Source of the DNA: Pelagophyceae sp. CCMP2097
Taxonomy: Eukaryota > Sar > Pelagophyceae
Assembly: GCA_026770575.1 (NCBI GenBank)
Contig: MU657764.1
Location: 7,822-21,532 of the forward strand
Length of the DNA stretch: 13,711 bases
Direction of reading: 5' to 3'
Below, piece after piece: positions 7,072 through 13,711 of the stretch. A program made the position numbers and the translations under genes. A model generated the notes under the pieces. The model did not search any database. It saw only the letters and a list, made by a program, of their open reading frames with translations, and had not been told where the DNA came from. Every line of letters starts with the position of its first letter. Position 1 is the stretch's first letter.

Positions 7072-7947
7072 ATGTTGTCGGAGACGACGGCCGCCCTTTC
7101 GGGCCGTGCCCTGGACCCCGCCTCTGGGGCCGTCGCTGCGGTGGGCCGCGTTTGCCGACCGGGGCAGACGCTGTATTTCACCGGCACAACCGGCGTGATG
7201 GGCGTGGCCACGCCTTCGGCCGGCGCCGATTCCGCGGCGGCGGCGCCGGGGAGCTGCGAATACCTACGCGCCCTCGCGGCTCACCCCGAGACCCGAGCGC
7301 ACGCGGCTCACCCCGGGACGCCAAAGCCACGGAATTCTTTGCGTCTAAAAAAATACGGTTCCCCGGTTAAAGCGCCCCTTTCTTTCGGCGGGGCGCGGGC
7401 CCCGCGGGTCTTTGGGGCCGCGCGCGGGGGCGCGGAGGACGCCGGTGGCGCACCCGTTGGAGGACACCATGTCGTCGGTAAGCGGCCGAGTTTTTACTGA
7501 GGCGGAACTCTGTCTCCGCCCTCGAAACAGCACGTTCGCGACGCAAATTCAGGAAAATGCCCCGAGTTTGTCGGCAAGTTTCGCGCAGTTTTCCAATCCG
7601 GCCGCGAAGCCAACGAAAACGTTTCTGATCCTGCAAGACTCCTCGCGGGGACTGACGTCGGTCCCTCGGAACCCCGCGCGAACTTGGGGCACAACTTCAG
7701 ATCGATAGAAAGCCTTCCGAGCCTGCTTGGACGGGAACTAGCAAGGCTTGGGAGCGGTGCGGTGGCTCTTGCGTTTTACAGTTCTTAAAATCGCCGAAAC
7801 TCTTTTGGCGAAAAAAACGAGGGCCCGAGTGCTTGTGAGTCCTCAGAGAAAAGACAATCGCGGGGAGCGGAGAGGCAGCACAACAGTTGCGGCCGAAACG
7901 CCTCGACCGAGCAGAGCTCCAAGGGTGCGTGTCAGTGCCCTTGGTCT
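7072..7947. other. Stretch without a convincing gene; one weak plus-strand frame 7072-7500
   Basis: A plus-strand frame from ATG 7072 (MLSETTAALSGRALDPASG...) runs 142 codons to 7500 without a recognisable domain. Its middle repeats AAHP twice (DNA GCGGCTCACCCCG at about 7277 and 7310). The rest, 7500-7947, has short frames only. I see no RNA gene. Confidence 0.35.
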
Positions 7948-8027
7948 CGACTGGCAGTGGTCGGGACCGGCAGTGGTCGGATGGCGTTTGCGCGTGCGTC
8001 GTTCGCTGTCTCGACCGGCAGCGGTCG
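7948..8027. promoter_or_regulatory. Three 16-nt near-palindromic elements upstream of NPRL2
   Basis: Copies are CGACTGGCAGTGGTCG (7948-7963), GGACCGGCAGTGGTCG (7964-7979) and CGACCGGCAGCGGTCG (8012-8027). The third is an inverted repeat (CGACCG, GCAG spacer, CGGTCG); the others keep shorter arms. The first two abut, and the third starts 48 bp (three unit lengths) after the second. They end 40 bp before the NPRL2 ATG at 8067. A dimeric transcription-factor site is an inference; a 5' UTR hairpin is the alternative. Confidence 0.55.
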
Positions 8028-8066
8028 AATTAGGCCGTTGGGCGCCTCGGCCGCTCCACAAAAGCG

Positions 8067-10159
8067 ATGAAGCAGAGCGGAGTCGCGTTCTTCGCCGAGT
8101 TTGACGACTTAAAAGGCCCGACCATCGTCTTCGACGAGCCGTCTGGCTTCTTCGAATGCGACGAGGGGAAGCGGCTGTGGGACAATTATTGTGACTACGT
8201 CCTGTCCGGAAATTCACTCCTCGACGGCAAGGTCGTCTCAGTCTCCGCCGGCGGCGACTCTGTTCTTTGTTTGCCCGTCATGATCCACGACGACAAAAAG
8301 TACCACCGAAACTCTCTATTGTTCTGCCTCGGCGTCTTCGTGCCGACCATAGCGCTCGCGGCCACGCGATGAAGCGGCGTCCCGTTTGGGTTGGCACGCA
8401 AGCTGGACCACCGCGGGGGCACGAAAGCGACGCGGGGACTCCCGTGGAAGGTAAAGACGCTGTCGCTTTAGGAACGAGGCCTGCCGCGCGGCGCTGATCC
8501 GCCTCGCGCGCGCGCTCCGCGCCATGGAGTTGGAGAACTCGGTGAGCCTTATTTCTGCCACTCGGATGCATGAGTCTCGTTCAAGGTGCTCTCGCAATCG
8601 GAAGGCCGCCCCGCGCGCCTGGCGGCCATTTTGCCCGGCGTCTTGGGCATGCTTCGCAACGCCGCCGCCTGCGCCGCGGGCGACTTTGCCGGCGACTTTC
8701 CCGACCCGGAGCTGGACGCTTTACCAAGGCCGAAGAGCGGGCGCAAAGATGATTTGGACGACGACGCAAACGTCCTCTGCCTGCGCCGGCCGTGGCTCCG
8801 CAACCGCGCCGTACCGCGAGAACCGCCGCCGGCCGTGAGGCACTGGCAGGTTCCAGTGCTGCTTGCGCGGCCGCGGGAGTTGTTGGCGCTGAGCACGACA
8901 AAAGGCAAGAGCGGCTTGGAGGGCCGGAGCACGACGGCGTACGCGGCAGCGTCTTTTCACCGCCTCTTGTTGGCGCTGAGCACGAAGCCTGCGTGTACGC
9001 TGCTCTCGAAAAGTCGCTCGTAGGGACGGCGAGTGGGATCTGGCAGTGCAGCAAGTCATCCCACACGTCGACGGCGTGCGCAACGCCCGGCAGCTCGCCA
9101 GGGCCGCGCACGTCGACGTGGCCGTGGTGACGAGGTGCGCGTATACGTTTCATAGAGGCGGACCGCTTTTGTTTCGAAGAAGAAGAGAAAAAAAAGCTTC
9201 CAAGCACACCTCTAGGTCTCTGCGCGTGCTGTGCAACTTTGGGTGTTTGACGGTCATCGACACGTTCCAGTACTCGAACATGTATCGAACTACCGCGAAA
9301 TTGGCAGAGTTGGTGAGGAGCCGGGTCGGGGATGAAAACGCGCGGCGAAAACGGCACCTAGGCGCGGTCGAGGTCGGCTTTGGACGCGTGCGCCCGCTTC
9401 GTCCTCCGCTGCCCAGAGGGCGACGTCGATATCCCCCAGCGCGCCGAGACGGACGCCGAGGGCCGCGCAAGGCCGCCGGCGGAGAGGACGGCGGTGGGCG
9501 TCTTGCGATTGTACGCCGCGTTCGCAGACGGCGCTCGCGTCCGCGACGTCCTCGCAGCCGGCGCGGCCACTTGCGCGCCCCTCGTCGACGCCCTCGACCA
9601 CCGCGCATTCGCCGTGCGGGCCAGCGTCTGCGTGCGGCGCGGTCTCGAGAGTTGCGTCTCGAGAGTTGCGCGACGACCGACGTTTTAGGCTTTCGGCGTC
9701 ATCCACGGCCTCCTTCGGCGCGTGCATCGGTACCCGCTCGCCGTGCGCGACGCGGACTCGCCGCCGCCGGACGCGGCGCGAAGGCCGCCCAACGCAAAGA
9801 CGCAGCGAGCTTTGCAGCTCGCACAAAGGCAGCGTCTGGAAAATCGGACGACGGTGAAGAGCGCGGGGGCATCGGAGGCCTGTCGAAAAGGCGCTCATCC
9901 TGGCTGCGTCCTCCGTACGGTCGATCCCGGACTGGTCCCCGTCCGACGCCAATCGACACCAACCGATGCACAAACCTTTGCATAAAATACATCAAATTTA
10001 AATTCATTTTCAAGTTTTGCAAAACCACAAATGTAGGCTAATGGCCAACATTGCATGGATGAAATCTGCTCAGAGCTCGACTTGCCAGTGACCAAGGTCG
10101 ATCGCCTCTGGCGCGCCGCCGGCGCGAAGACGCTAGATGTGTACAAGTGCATGCCTTGA
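8067..10159 (+). CDS. NPRL2: NPRL2-type GATOR1 subunit, about eight exons
   Basis: GATOR1 is the GTPase-activating complex for Rag GTPases at the lysosome or vacuole and turns TORC1 off on amino-acid shortage. The N-terminus is a longin-type domain (GVAFFAEFDDLKGPTIVFDE; KKYHRNSLLFCLGVF). Later exons give RAMELENS+VLSQSEG, HWQVPVLLARPRE+DGEWDL, VIPHVDGVRN, VIDTFQYSNMYRTT, ALDACARFV, LRLYAAFADGARVRDVL, HRAFA+AFGVIHGLLRRVHRYP and the C-terminal HCMDEICSEL, all in family order. Exons I infer: 8067-8339, 8479-8541, 8586-8878, 9024-9134, 9216-9312, 9362-9613, 9689-9853, 10037-10159. Introns are GT-AG, 44-183 nt, and the sum is 1377 nt (458 residues; human is about 380). The first intron's borders are uncertain (donor 8334 or 8340, acceptor 8471 or 8478). 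Donor 8879 (GTTGTT) is weak. Inserts lie at about KSGRKDDLDDDAN and in exon 7. Confidence 0.88.
8880..8985 (+). repeat. 19-nt direct repeat within NPRL2 intron 3
   Basis: TTGTTGGCGCTGAGCACGA occurs at 8880-8898 and again at 8967-8985, 87 bp apart. Both copies lie inside the inferred intron 8879-9023, the first at its 5' end. This is consistent with intron growth by segmental duplication. Confidence 0.8.
9642..9669 (+). repeat. Perfect 14-nt tandem duplication within NPRL2 intron 6
   Basis: GTCTCGAGAGTTGC is repeated head to tail (9642-9655 and 9656-9669), inside the inferred intron 9614-9688. It contains an XhoI-type CTCGAG palindrome in each copy. Confidence 0.9.
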
Positions 10160-10217
10160 TGCCTTTTAAAGAATTTACGACGTCTTCGTCCGCGCCGCGG
10201 CGGCGGGCATCGCTTCG

Positions 10218-10330
10218 GACCCGGGCGGTCGCAGCGTTTGCTGCGCGAGGGCGCGGCGCTCGCGGATCTCAAGCTCGAGGCCGCGGATCTGGATTCGACG
10301 GTATCGGACCCGGGGGACTATGGCATTTGA
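10218..10330 (+). other. Coding-like fragment overlapping the convergent gene ends
   Basis: A plus-strand frame reads SQRLLREGAALADLKLEAAD and then LDSTVSDPGDYGI before TGA (10328-10330). Its helical, normal composition suggests an exon remnant, but it overlaps the 3' end of the DUF4239 frame and has no start. A 19-nt element (TCGACGGTATCGGACCCG-like) occurs here twice (about 10291 and 10328). Confidence 0.25.
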
Positions 10331-11535
10331 CGGTATCGGACCCGTCGGTCTTCCCCCCGGCGTGCCTCTCGTCGTGCCGGCCCCGTGGGACGCGGCCTTG
10401 TGCCATGACGTCGAGGACGGCGTCGACGTTGTACGCTGACCCGGACGGAAGCCAAAAGGCGTAGAGGACGGCGCCCGTGAGCGCCACCGCAAACGTCAGC
10501 AGCGAGAACAAAAGCGCTTGCACCTGCAGCAAACCGTCGCCCGGCGCCACCGCCACGCCCGTCGCGGCGCCCAGGAGAGGGAACGTGATCAAGACGAGGA
10601 ATCCTAAGATCCCCAGGAGTAAAAAGTGCACTCCGGGCAGCTTCCTCTGCAGCGCCCCGAGCCTCGCGCCCCGAGCCTCGCGCAGCGCCTTGACCGTGTC
10701 GTAGACGGCGCCCGGCGCGCCGACGGAGGTGAGCCACATGACAGCCTCCAAAGGCTCTACGCCGTTTGTCCGAGAAAGAGTCACTACTGCAGGCACTTTC
10801 AGAGCGCGGAGATCGTTGGCCACGTACTGCTCCACGTGCCCTAAAAGCTCGTCGGCGTACTCGGGCCGCCCTCGGCTGACGTAGGCGAGCTGCTCCAGGA
10901 GAGCCTTGCCGACGCTGACTTCTCGGAAAAGAGAGACGTAGAGCTGCTCTTGCTGCGTATACAAAAACACGAACGTATTCACTAAAAGCAAAGAGAAGAG
11001 AATATTCACGGCGTTGATGTAGTTCTGGAAGTACTGGCCTTGGTCATTTGCCAGCACCTGCACAGACTTTACAAACGACACACGGCGACGCGGGAACCGT
11101 ACCTCCAGCCCCTCCGGCCCAATGAGGCCGTGGATCCAGTTCGCGCACGGCGCAAATGCCACCAACGCCGTCGCCGCCGCGGCCAACGCCGGCAATAGAG
11201 CCGCGACGGCCGTGTTCCTACCGACGTCGTCCGACAAGCTTTCAACGTCCTTCCGAGAGACAACGTCCTTGCAAGACTTACGTCGACGCGTCGACCTCGA
11301 CCCGGCGCAGCGTCTGCGTAAGCTCGTCGTCGTTCGGGACGTCGTATCGGCGCGACTGCAGCGCGATGGCCCTCGGTGCGTCGGCGCGCGAGGATGCGTA
11401 CGAGGATGCGTCGGTGCGCCATCGCTTCAACGGTCGCGTCTGCGCTGTGCCACCGCGCCGCCGCGGCGGGGCGATCACCAGGCCCGCGGCGCCGTCGACG
11501 AGCAGCAGCGCCGCGAGGCGCAGCAAGACCGCCAT
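10269..11535 (-). CDS. DUF4239 (bestrophin-like) membrane protein with N-terminal targeting sequence, one 43-nt intron
   Basis: Exon 1 (11535-11282) starts at ATG in GACATGG context and encodes a hydrophobic signal-like N-terminus (MAVLLRLAALLLVDGAAGLV) followed by a basic, Ser/Arg-rich stretch. That fits secretion or complex-plastid targeting. A consensus GTAAGT donor (11281) and AAAG acceptor (ending 11239) remove 43 nt at phase 2. Exon 2 (11238-10269) has about four membrane segments: ALLPALAAAATALVAFA, YINAVNILFSLLLVNTFVFL, FLLLGILGFLVLITFPLLG and ALLFSLLTFAVALTGAVL. It also has the family-like FREVSVGKALLEQLAYVSRG, SVGAPGAVYDTVKALREARG and GSAYNVDAVLDVM. DUF4239 proteins are suspected ion channels related to bestrophins; transport is not proven. 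The total is 407 residues. The last 44 or so (AQGRVPRGRH... to the stop) diverge from the family and include a repeated GPIPSN/GSDTVK motif, so the original end may be lost. Confidence 0.75.
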
Positions 11536-11649
11536 GTCGCGACCGTGACTGCGTCGTGAATCGATCGCTGAAATCGAGACGAGTTTTTTGGCGATCTTTA
11601 CTTTAATCGATATCGATCAAACAGTCGGCGCGGAGGGCGTCATGGCAGC
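11536..11649. promoter_or_regulatory. Divergent promoter with ATCGAT elements
   Basis: The 114 bp separates the DUF4239 ATG (minus) from the WD40 ATG (plus). It holds ATCGAT at 11560-11565 and the perfect 12-bp palindrome ATCGATATCGAT at 11606-11617. It is clearly AT-richer than its surroundings. TATCGAT-type palindromes are known core-promoter or factor sites in other eukaryotes (the DREF site of flies); a similar role here is inference. Confidence 0.5.
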
Positions 11650-12042
11650 ATGGAAGGTGACGCCGCGCCGCGCGCGGAAGTCGAGCGCGCCGCTGCGCCG
11701 GTCCTCGACGTCTTCGAGCAGGGCGACCTTTTAGCGTCCATTTTACGCCTTGCAGCGGCGCCGGACGGCCTCCTCGTGACGAAGCAAGTCGCCCGCGATG
11801 CGGTCATCGCGACGCCGGCGGTGCGCAGGGTCATCTGGCAGGACCGCATCTTGAAGGGCACCGCCACTCTCGAGGGCGACGGGGGTGTCGTCACGAGCTG
11901 CGCTTTCTCGTGCGGAGGTAGGCGCATCGTCACCGTGGGCTGGGATCGATCGGTGCGCCTCTGGGACGCCGAGACGGGCGCGCTCCAGAAGAAACTCGAG
12001 GGCCACACGAGCGTCGTCTCGAGCTGCGCGGTGTCACCCGAA
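11650..12042 (+). pseudogene. WD40-repeat protein, broken off after the start of the second repeat
   Basis: Starts at ATG 11650 (A at -3, G at +4). Residues 1-70 form helical sequence without an assigned domain. Residues 74-119 are one complete WD40 repeat (VVTSCAFSCGGRRIVTVGWD, then SVRLWDAETG, then LEGH). Residues 120-131 (TSVVSSCAVSPE) begin the next repeat, and then the family pattern stops. The frame stays open to 12264, but that part is antisense to another coding-like segment and contains no WD repeat. A working propeller needs about seven repeats. So the gene is truncated, or the rest lies beyond an insertion or intron. The break coincides with paired hairpins at 12050-12082. Confidence 0.55.
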
Positions 12043-12049
12043 TATTCCA

Positions 12050-12082
12050 GGCTCCCGAAGGGAGCCGTGACGATTCGTCACG
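12050..12082. repeat. Two abutting perfect hairpins
   Basis: GGCTCCC-GAA-GGGAGCC (12050-12066) is followed directly by CGTGACGA-T-TCGTCACG (12066-12082). They sit exactly where the WD40 frame loses its pattern, and the TGA of a minus-strand frame (12080-12078) lies inside the second. They could be a 3'-end RNA structure for the minus-strand frame, or the terminus of an inserted element. Confidence 0.7.
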
Positions 12083-12335
12083 TTTGCGCGCGACAAGAGC
12101 ACTCCGCCTCGTGCGCCCCTCGGTGGGCAAGTGCTGCCAGCGCTAGCCATCCGAGGGGGGGTTCTCCGTTTGGGCGAGACTTGTACTTTGCAGTGACGAC
12201 CTCGCCCTCCTCGATCGGAACTGCACAGCCGACGGGCACGAATGCGAGACCCTTGGCCGCATGACACGCCGCGTCGACGTCACACGGGCTCGCCGGCTCG
12301 TGGTGGTGGTCGTCGTCCTCCTTCTCAAAATCCAT
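12078..12335 (-). CDS. Small hypothetical protein (about 85 residues), low confidence
   Basis: ATG 12335-12333 opens MDFEKEDDDHHHEPASPCDV and continues through LAFVPVGCAVPIEEGEVVTA to the stop at 12080-12078. Composition looks coding, and the frame is also open upstream (VRPRLEAAGESQ, preceded by an AG at an acceptor-like CAG). It follows the FkbM gene on the same strand, so it could be another 3' exon or a remnant. No domain is recognised. Confidence 0.35.
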   Translation of the reverse strand: MDFEKEDDDHHHEPASPCDVDAACHAAKGLAFVPVGCAVPIEEGEVVTAKYKSRPNGEPPLGWLALAALAHRGAHEAECSCRAQT

Positions 12336-12375
12336 CTGCGACTCGCCAGCGGCCTCCAGGCGCGGCCGCACCTGC

Positions 12376-13354
12376 TCACTGTGGCTCGGCGTGCTCCCAC
12401 GTCACGCCCGCGCTTCTAGGCATCAGCGAACGGTGTTTGAGGACCACCCCTTCCTCGTGGCTCGAGGCGAGCAAGCCGTAGAAAATGGACGTATCATTGG
12501 TCTAATTAAATCCTCTTGCTTTGGGTCCTCAAAACCCCTCCTTCCTTAGAGCCAATCGCCGTGCATTTTAGTCCCGCACATCTTCGCTGCCTCTTCGGCT
12601 CTGGAACGGACCTTTTGATGATGTGCGTGTTTCGGTTTTCCCTAAGGGAGACGGTCATGAAGGTGCAAGAAAGTTGCAGTCCATTTTGGCGAATGAAAGT
12701 GCAAAGGACCTCATATGCCACTCAACGGACCTCTGGGGCCATATGCCATTCAATAAACCACTCTTTGACGGCGCAGAACGTTGCGGGGGCTCTGTCGAGC
12801 AAAGAATGGAATATTGCAAATTCTGCGCCTTCAATGTCGACCTTGACTAAGACGTCGTCGTCTTGATGCAGGTCCAACTTTTCGAGCCAGGCGACGAAAT
12901 CGATCATCCCGACTTTGACGGGAGTGCCAGTTTTCCCAGCCACCCAAAGTAAATGGTTCACAAAAGGCTTCTTCAACAAGTTGATTACCGCTTGGTCGAG
13001 CGAGGAGCGGCCGCCAATGTTCAAGCCCGAGCCGCATTTGAAAGTTGCACGTTCGTGCGCGGTGAGTGTGGATTTCCCCCATGCGACGTAAAACGTCGCG
13101 ATACCATCCGTCGATGAGGCCGCCTTTGGAACAACGTGGACGCGCGGGTCTCGGAGAGCGAGAGGGTCGAGGAAGTTGGTAATGAGAAAGGGATTGGCCT
13201 CCCAGAGAAAAAACTCGCAAGTCGACGAGTTGAGCACTGAGCGCGCCGTCTTTAACGCCTCGAAAGAATCGCCGCAGTTGGCCCCCAAATCGACCAAGAC
13301 GCACCGCTTCGCCGAAACGCTGGCGCCAAACAGCAGCAAGCGGCGCCACGCCAT
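12376..13354 (-). CDS. FkbM-family methyltransferase, probably two exons
   Basis: Exon 1 starts at ATG 13354 (GCG ATG G, strong context) and has a short hydrophobic or basic N-terminus (MAWRRLLLFGASVSAKRC). The SAM-binding core is VLVDLGANCGDSF (residues 19-31), FFLWEANPF (48-56), VHVVPKAASS (72-81), VKVDIEGAEF (170-179) and FIEWHM (200-205). FkbM enzymes O-methylate sugars or other small hydroxyl groups. Unspliced, the frame stops at 12724-12722 after 210 residues. Splicing donor GTCCGT (12730) to acceptor TTAATTAG (ending 12502) at phase 0 instead adds TNDTSIFYGLLASSHEEGVV, then LKHRSLMPRSAGVTWEHAEP, ending at TGA 12378-12376. That gives a more normal C-terminus but is less certain than the core. 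Base composition is visibly less GC-rich than that of neighbouring genes. Confidence 0.72.
12706..12754. repeat. Imperfect tandem duplication at the FkbM exon 1 end
   Basis: GGACCTCATATGCCACTCAAC (12706-12726) is followed by GGACCTCTGGGG and CATATGCCATTCAAT (12727-12754). Both copies carry the GAG|GTCC splice-donor-like sequence on the minus strand. The in-frame stop of the unspliced FkbM frame lies in the first copy. Confidence 0.7.
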
Positions 13355-13711
13355 CGCAAAGGAGGATCAGCGTCGACGGCCAATGCTGGAAAGCTTTTCG
13401 ACTGCCACACTGACTACAATAGGGGTTGCCGGGCTTCGGAGCTGGTGGATAAGAGGAATTCGGTGAGGTCGTGGGCGAGGGTAGGACAGGGGTTCGTTAC
13501 GAAACAAATCCTCTCCTGGAACAGAGGAAAAATGACTTTCTCGAGGTCTCTGATACGGCCAGCTTGGTGGAAGTGTGCCCCCAGGGTGCATCAAGGCGAC
13601 GTAGCATCGCCCTGCAGCGCCTCGGTTACCTTGGGACGAGGGATGGTCGCTATCCGGTTTTCGATTTCTCAAAAAGGTCGTGTATCCAGGGATTAGCTTG
13701 ACGCACCTACG
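13355..13711. other. Right flank without a recognised gene
   Basis: Upstream of the FkbM start. It should contain that gene's promoter. Short frames of under 105 codons run on both strands, but none has a recognisable domain, and I see no RNA gene. Confidence 0.4.

Noticed and set aside
12050..12066. Histone-type 3' stem-loop
   Set aside because: On the minus strand the stem GGCTCCC/GGGAGCC is similar, but the loop and flanks do not fit the histone consensus and the neighbouring frame is not a histone.
12036..12082. Helitron 3' terminus (hairpin plus CTRR) on the minus strand
   Set aside because: A CTGG follows the hairpin directly, but the usual spacing and the A|T target context are not present, and no Rep/helicase is seen.
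1..13711. tRNA or rRNA genes
   Set aside because: No convincing T-loop/acceptor pairing or conserved rRNA stretch was seen; GGTTCG-like matches (e.g. near 13492) lack a surrounding cloverleaf.

Overview
The window looks like nuclear DNA from a compact, GC-rich eukaryotic microalga. Three things point that way: GT-AG introns of about 43-230 nt, Kozak-like ATG contexts (G or A at -3, often G at +4), and no bacterial operon or ribosome-binding-site structure. The protein families fit a stramenopile alga, most likely a pelagophyte (Aureococcus/Pelagomonas type): tandem 37-residue OPR-like repeats with an RRM, MYND-Sel1 proteins, DUF4239/bestrophin-like membrane proteins, SHAQKYF-type Myb and FkbM methyltransferases. 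That placement is inference from family content and composition; no marker gene proves it.

Layout from left to right. 1-894 (minus): the N-terminal part of an RRM plus OPR-like repeat protein that runs off the left edge and has an apparent frameshift. 1306-2448 (minus): an RWD-domain protein with a long Asp/Ala tract. It shares a short divergent promoter with a broken MYND/RING/Sel1 gene (2596-3815, plus). 3816-4466 holds no recognised gene but has a 12-nt minisatellite. 4467-5893 (minus) carries a single-repeat Myb gene with a 70-nt intron, and a coiled-coil/Cys-motif gene whose stop overlaps a downstream ATG. 6238-6942 (minus) is a small multi-pass membrane protein. 7072-8066 has no convincing gene, but three copies of a 16-nt near-palindrome sit just upstream of 8067.

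8067-10159 (plus) is the clearest gene: NPRL2, the GATOR1 subunit that restrains TORC1 when amino acids are scarce, spread over about eight exons whose junctions I reconstructed by reading frame. It converges on a spliced DUF4239 membrane protein (10269-11535, minus). That gene shares a 114-bp divergent promoter containing ATCGAT palindromes with a truncated WD40 reading frame (11650-12042, plus). The WD40 frame stops making sense exactly at two adjacent hairpins. 12376-13354 (minus) is an FkbM-family methyltransferase in visibly lower-GC DNA, with a probable second exon. 13355-13711 has nothing I can assign.

No operon-like system links the genes; functions range over RNA binding, nutrient signalling, transcription and membrane proteins. 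Intact genes (RWD, NPRL2, DUF4239, membrane protein, FkbM) alternate with genes carrying 1-2 nt frame breaks (OPR, MYND-Sel1, Cys-motif gene, WD40). Either decayed duplicates are interspersed among essential genes, or the assembly has residual indels. I see no clear new multi-gene system. The most unusual points are the RRM-OPR architecture with homogenised repeats, the unassigned Cys-motif protein, the promoter repeat trio before NPRL2 and the intron-internal tandem duplications.
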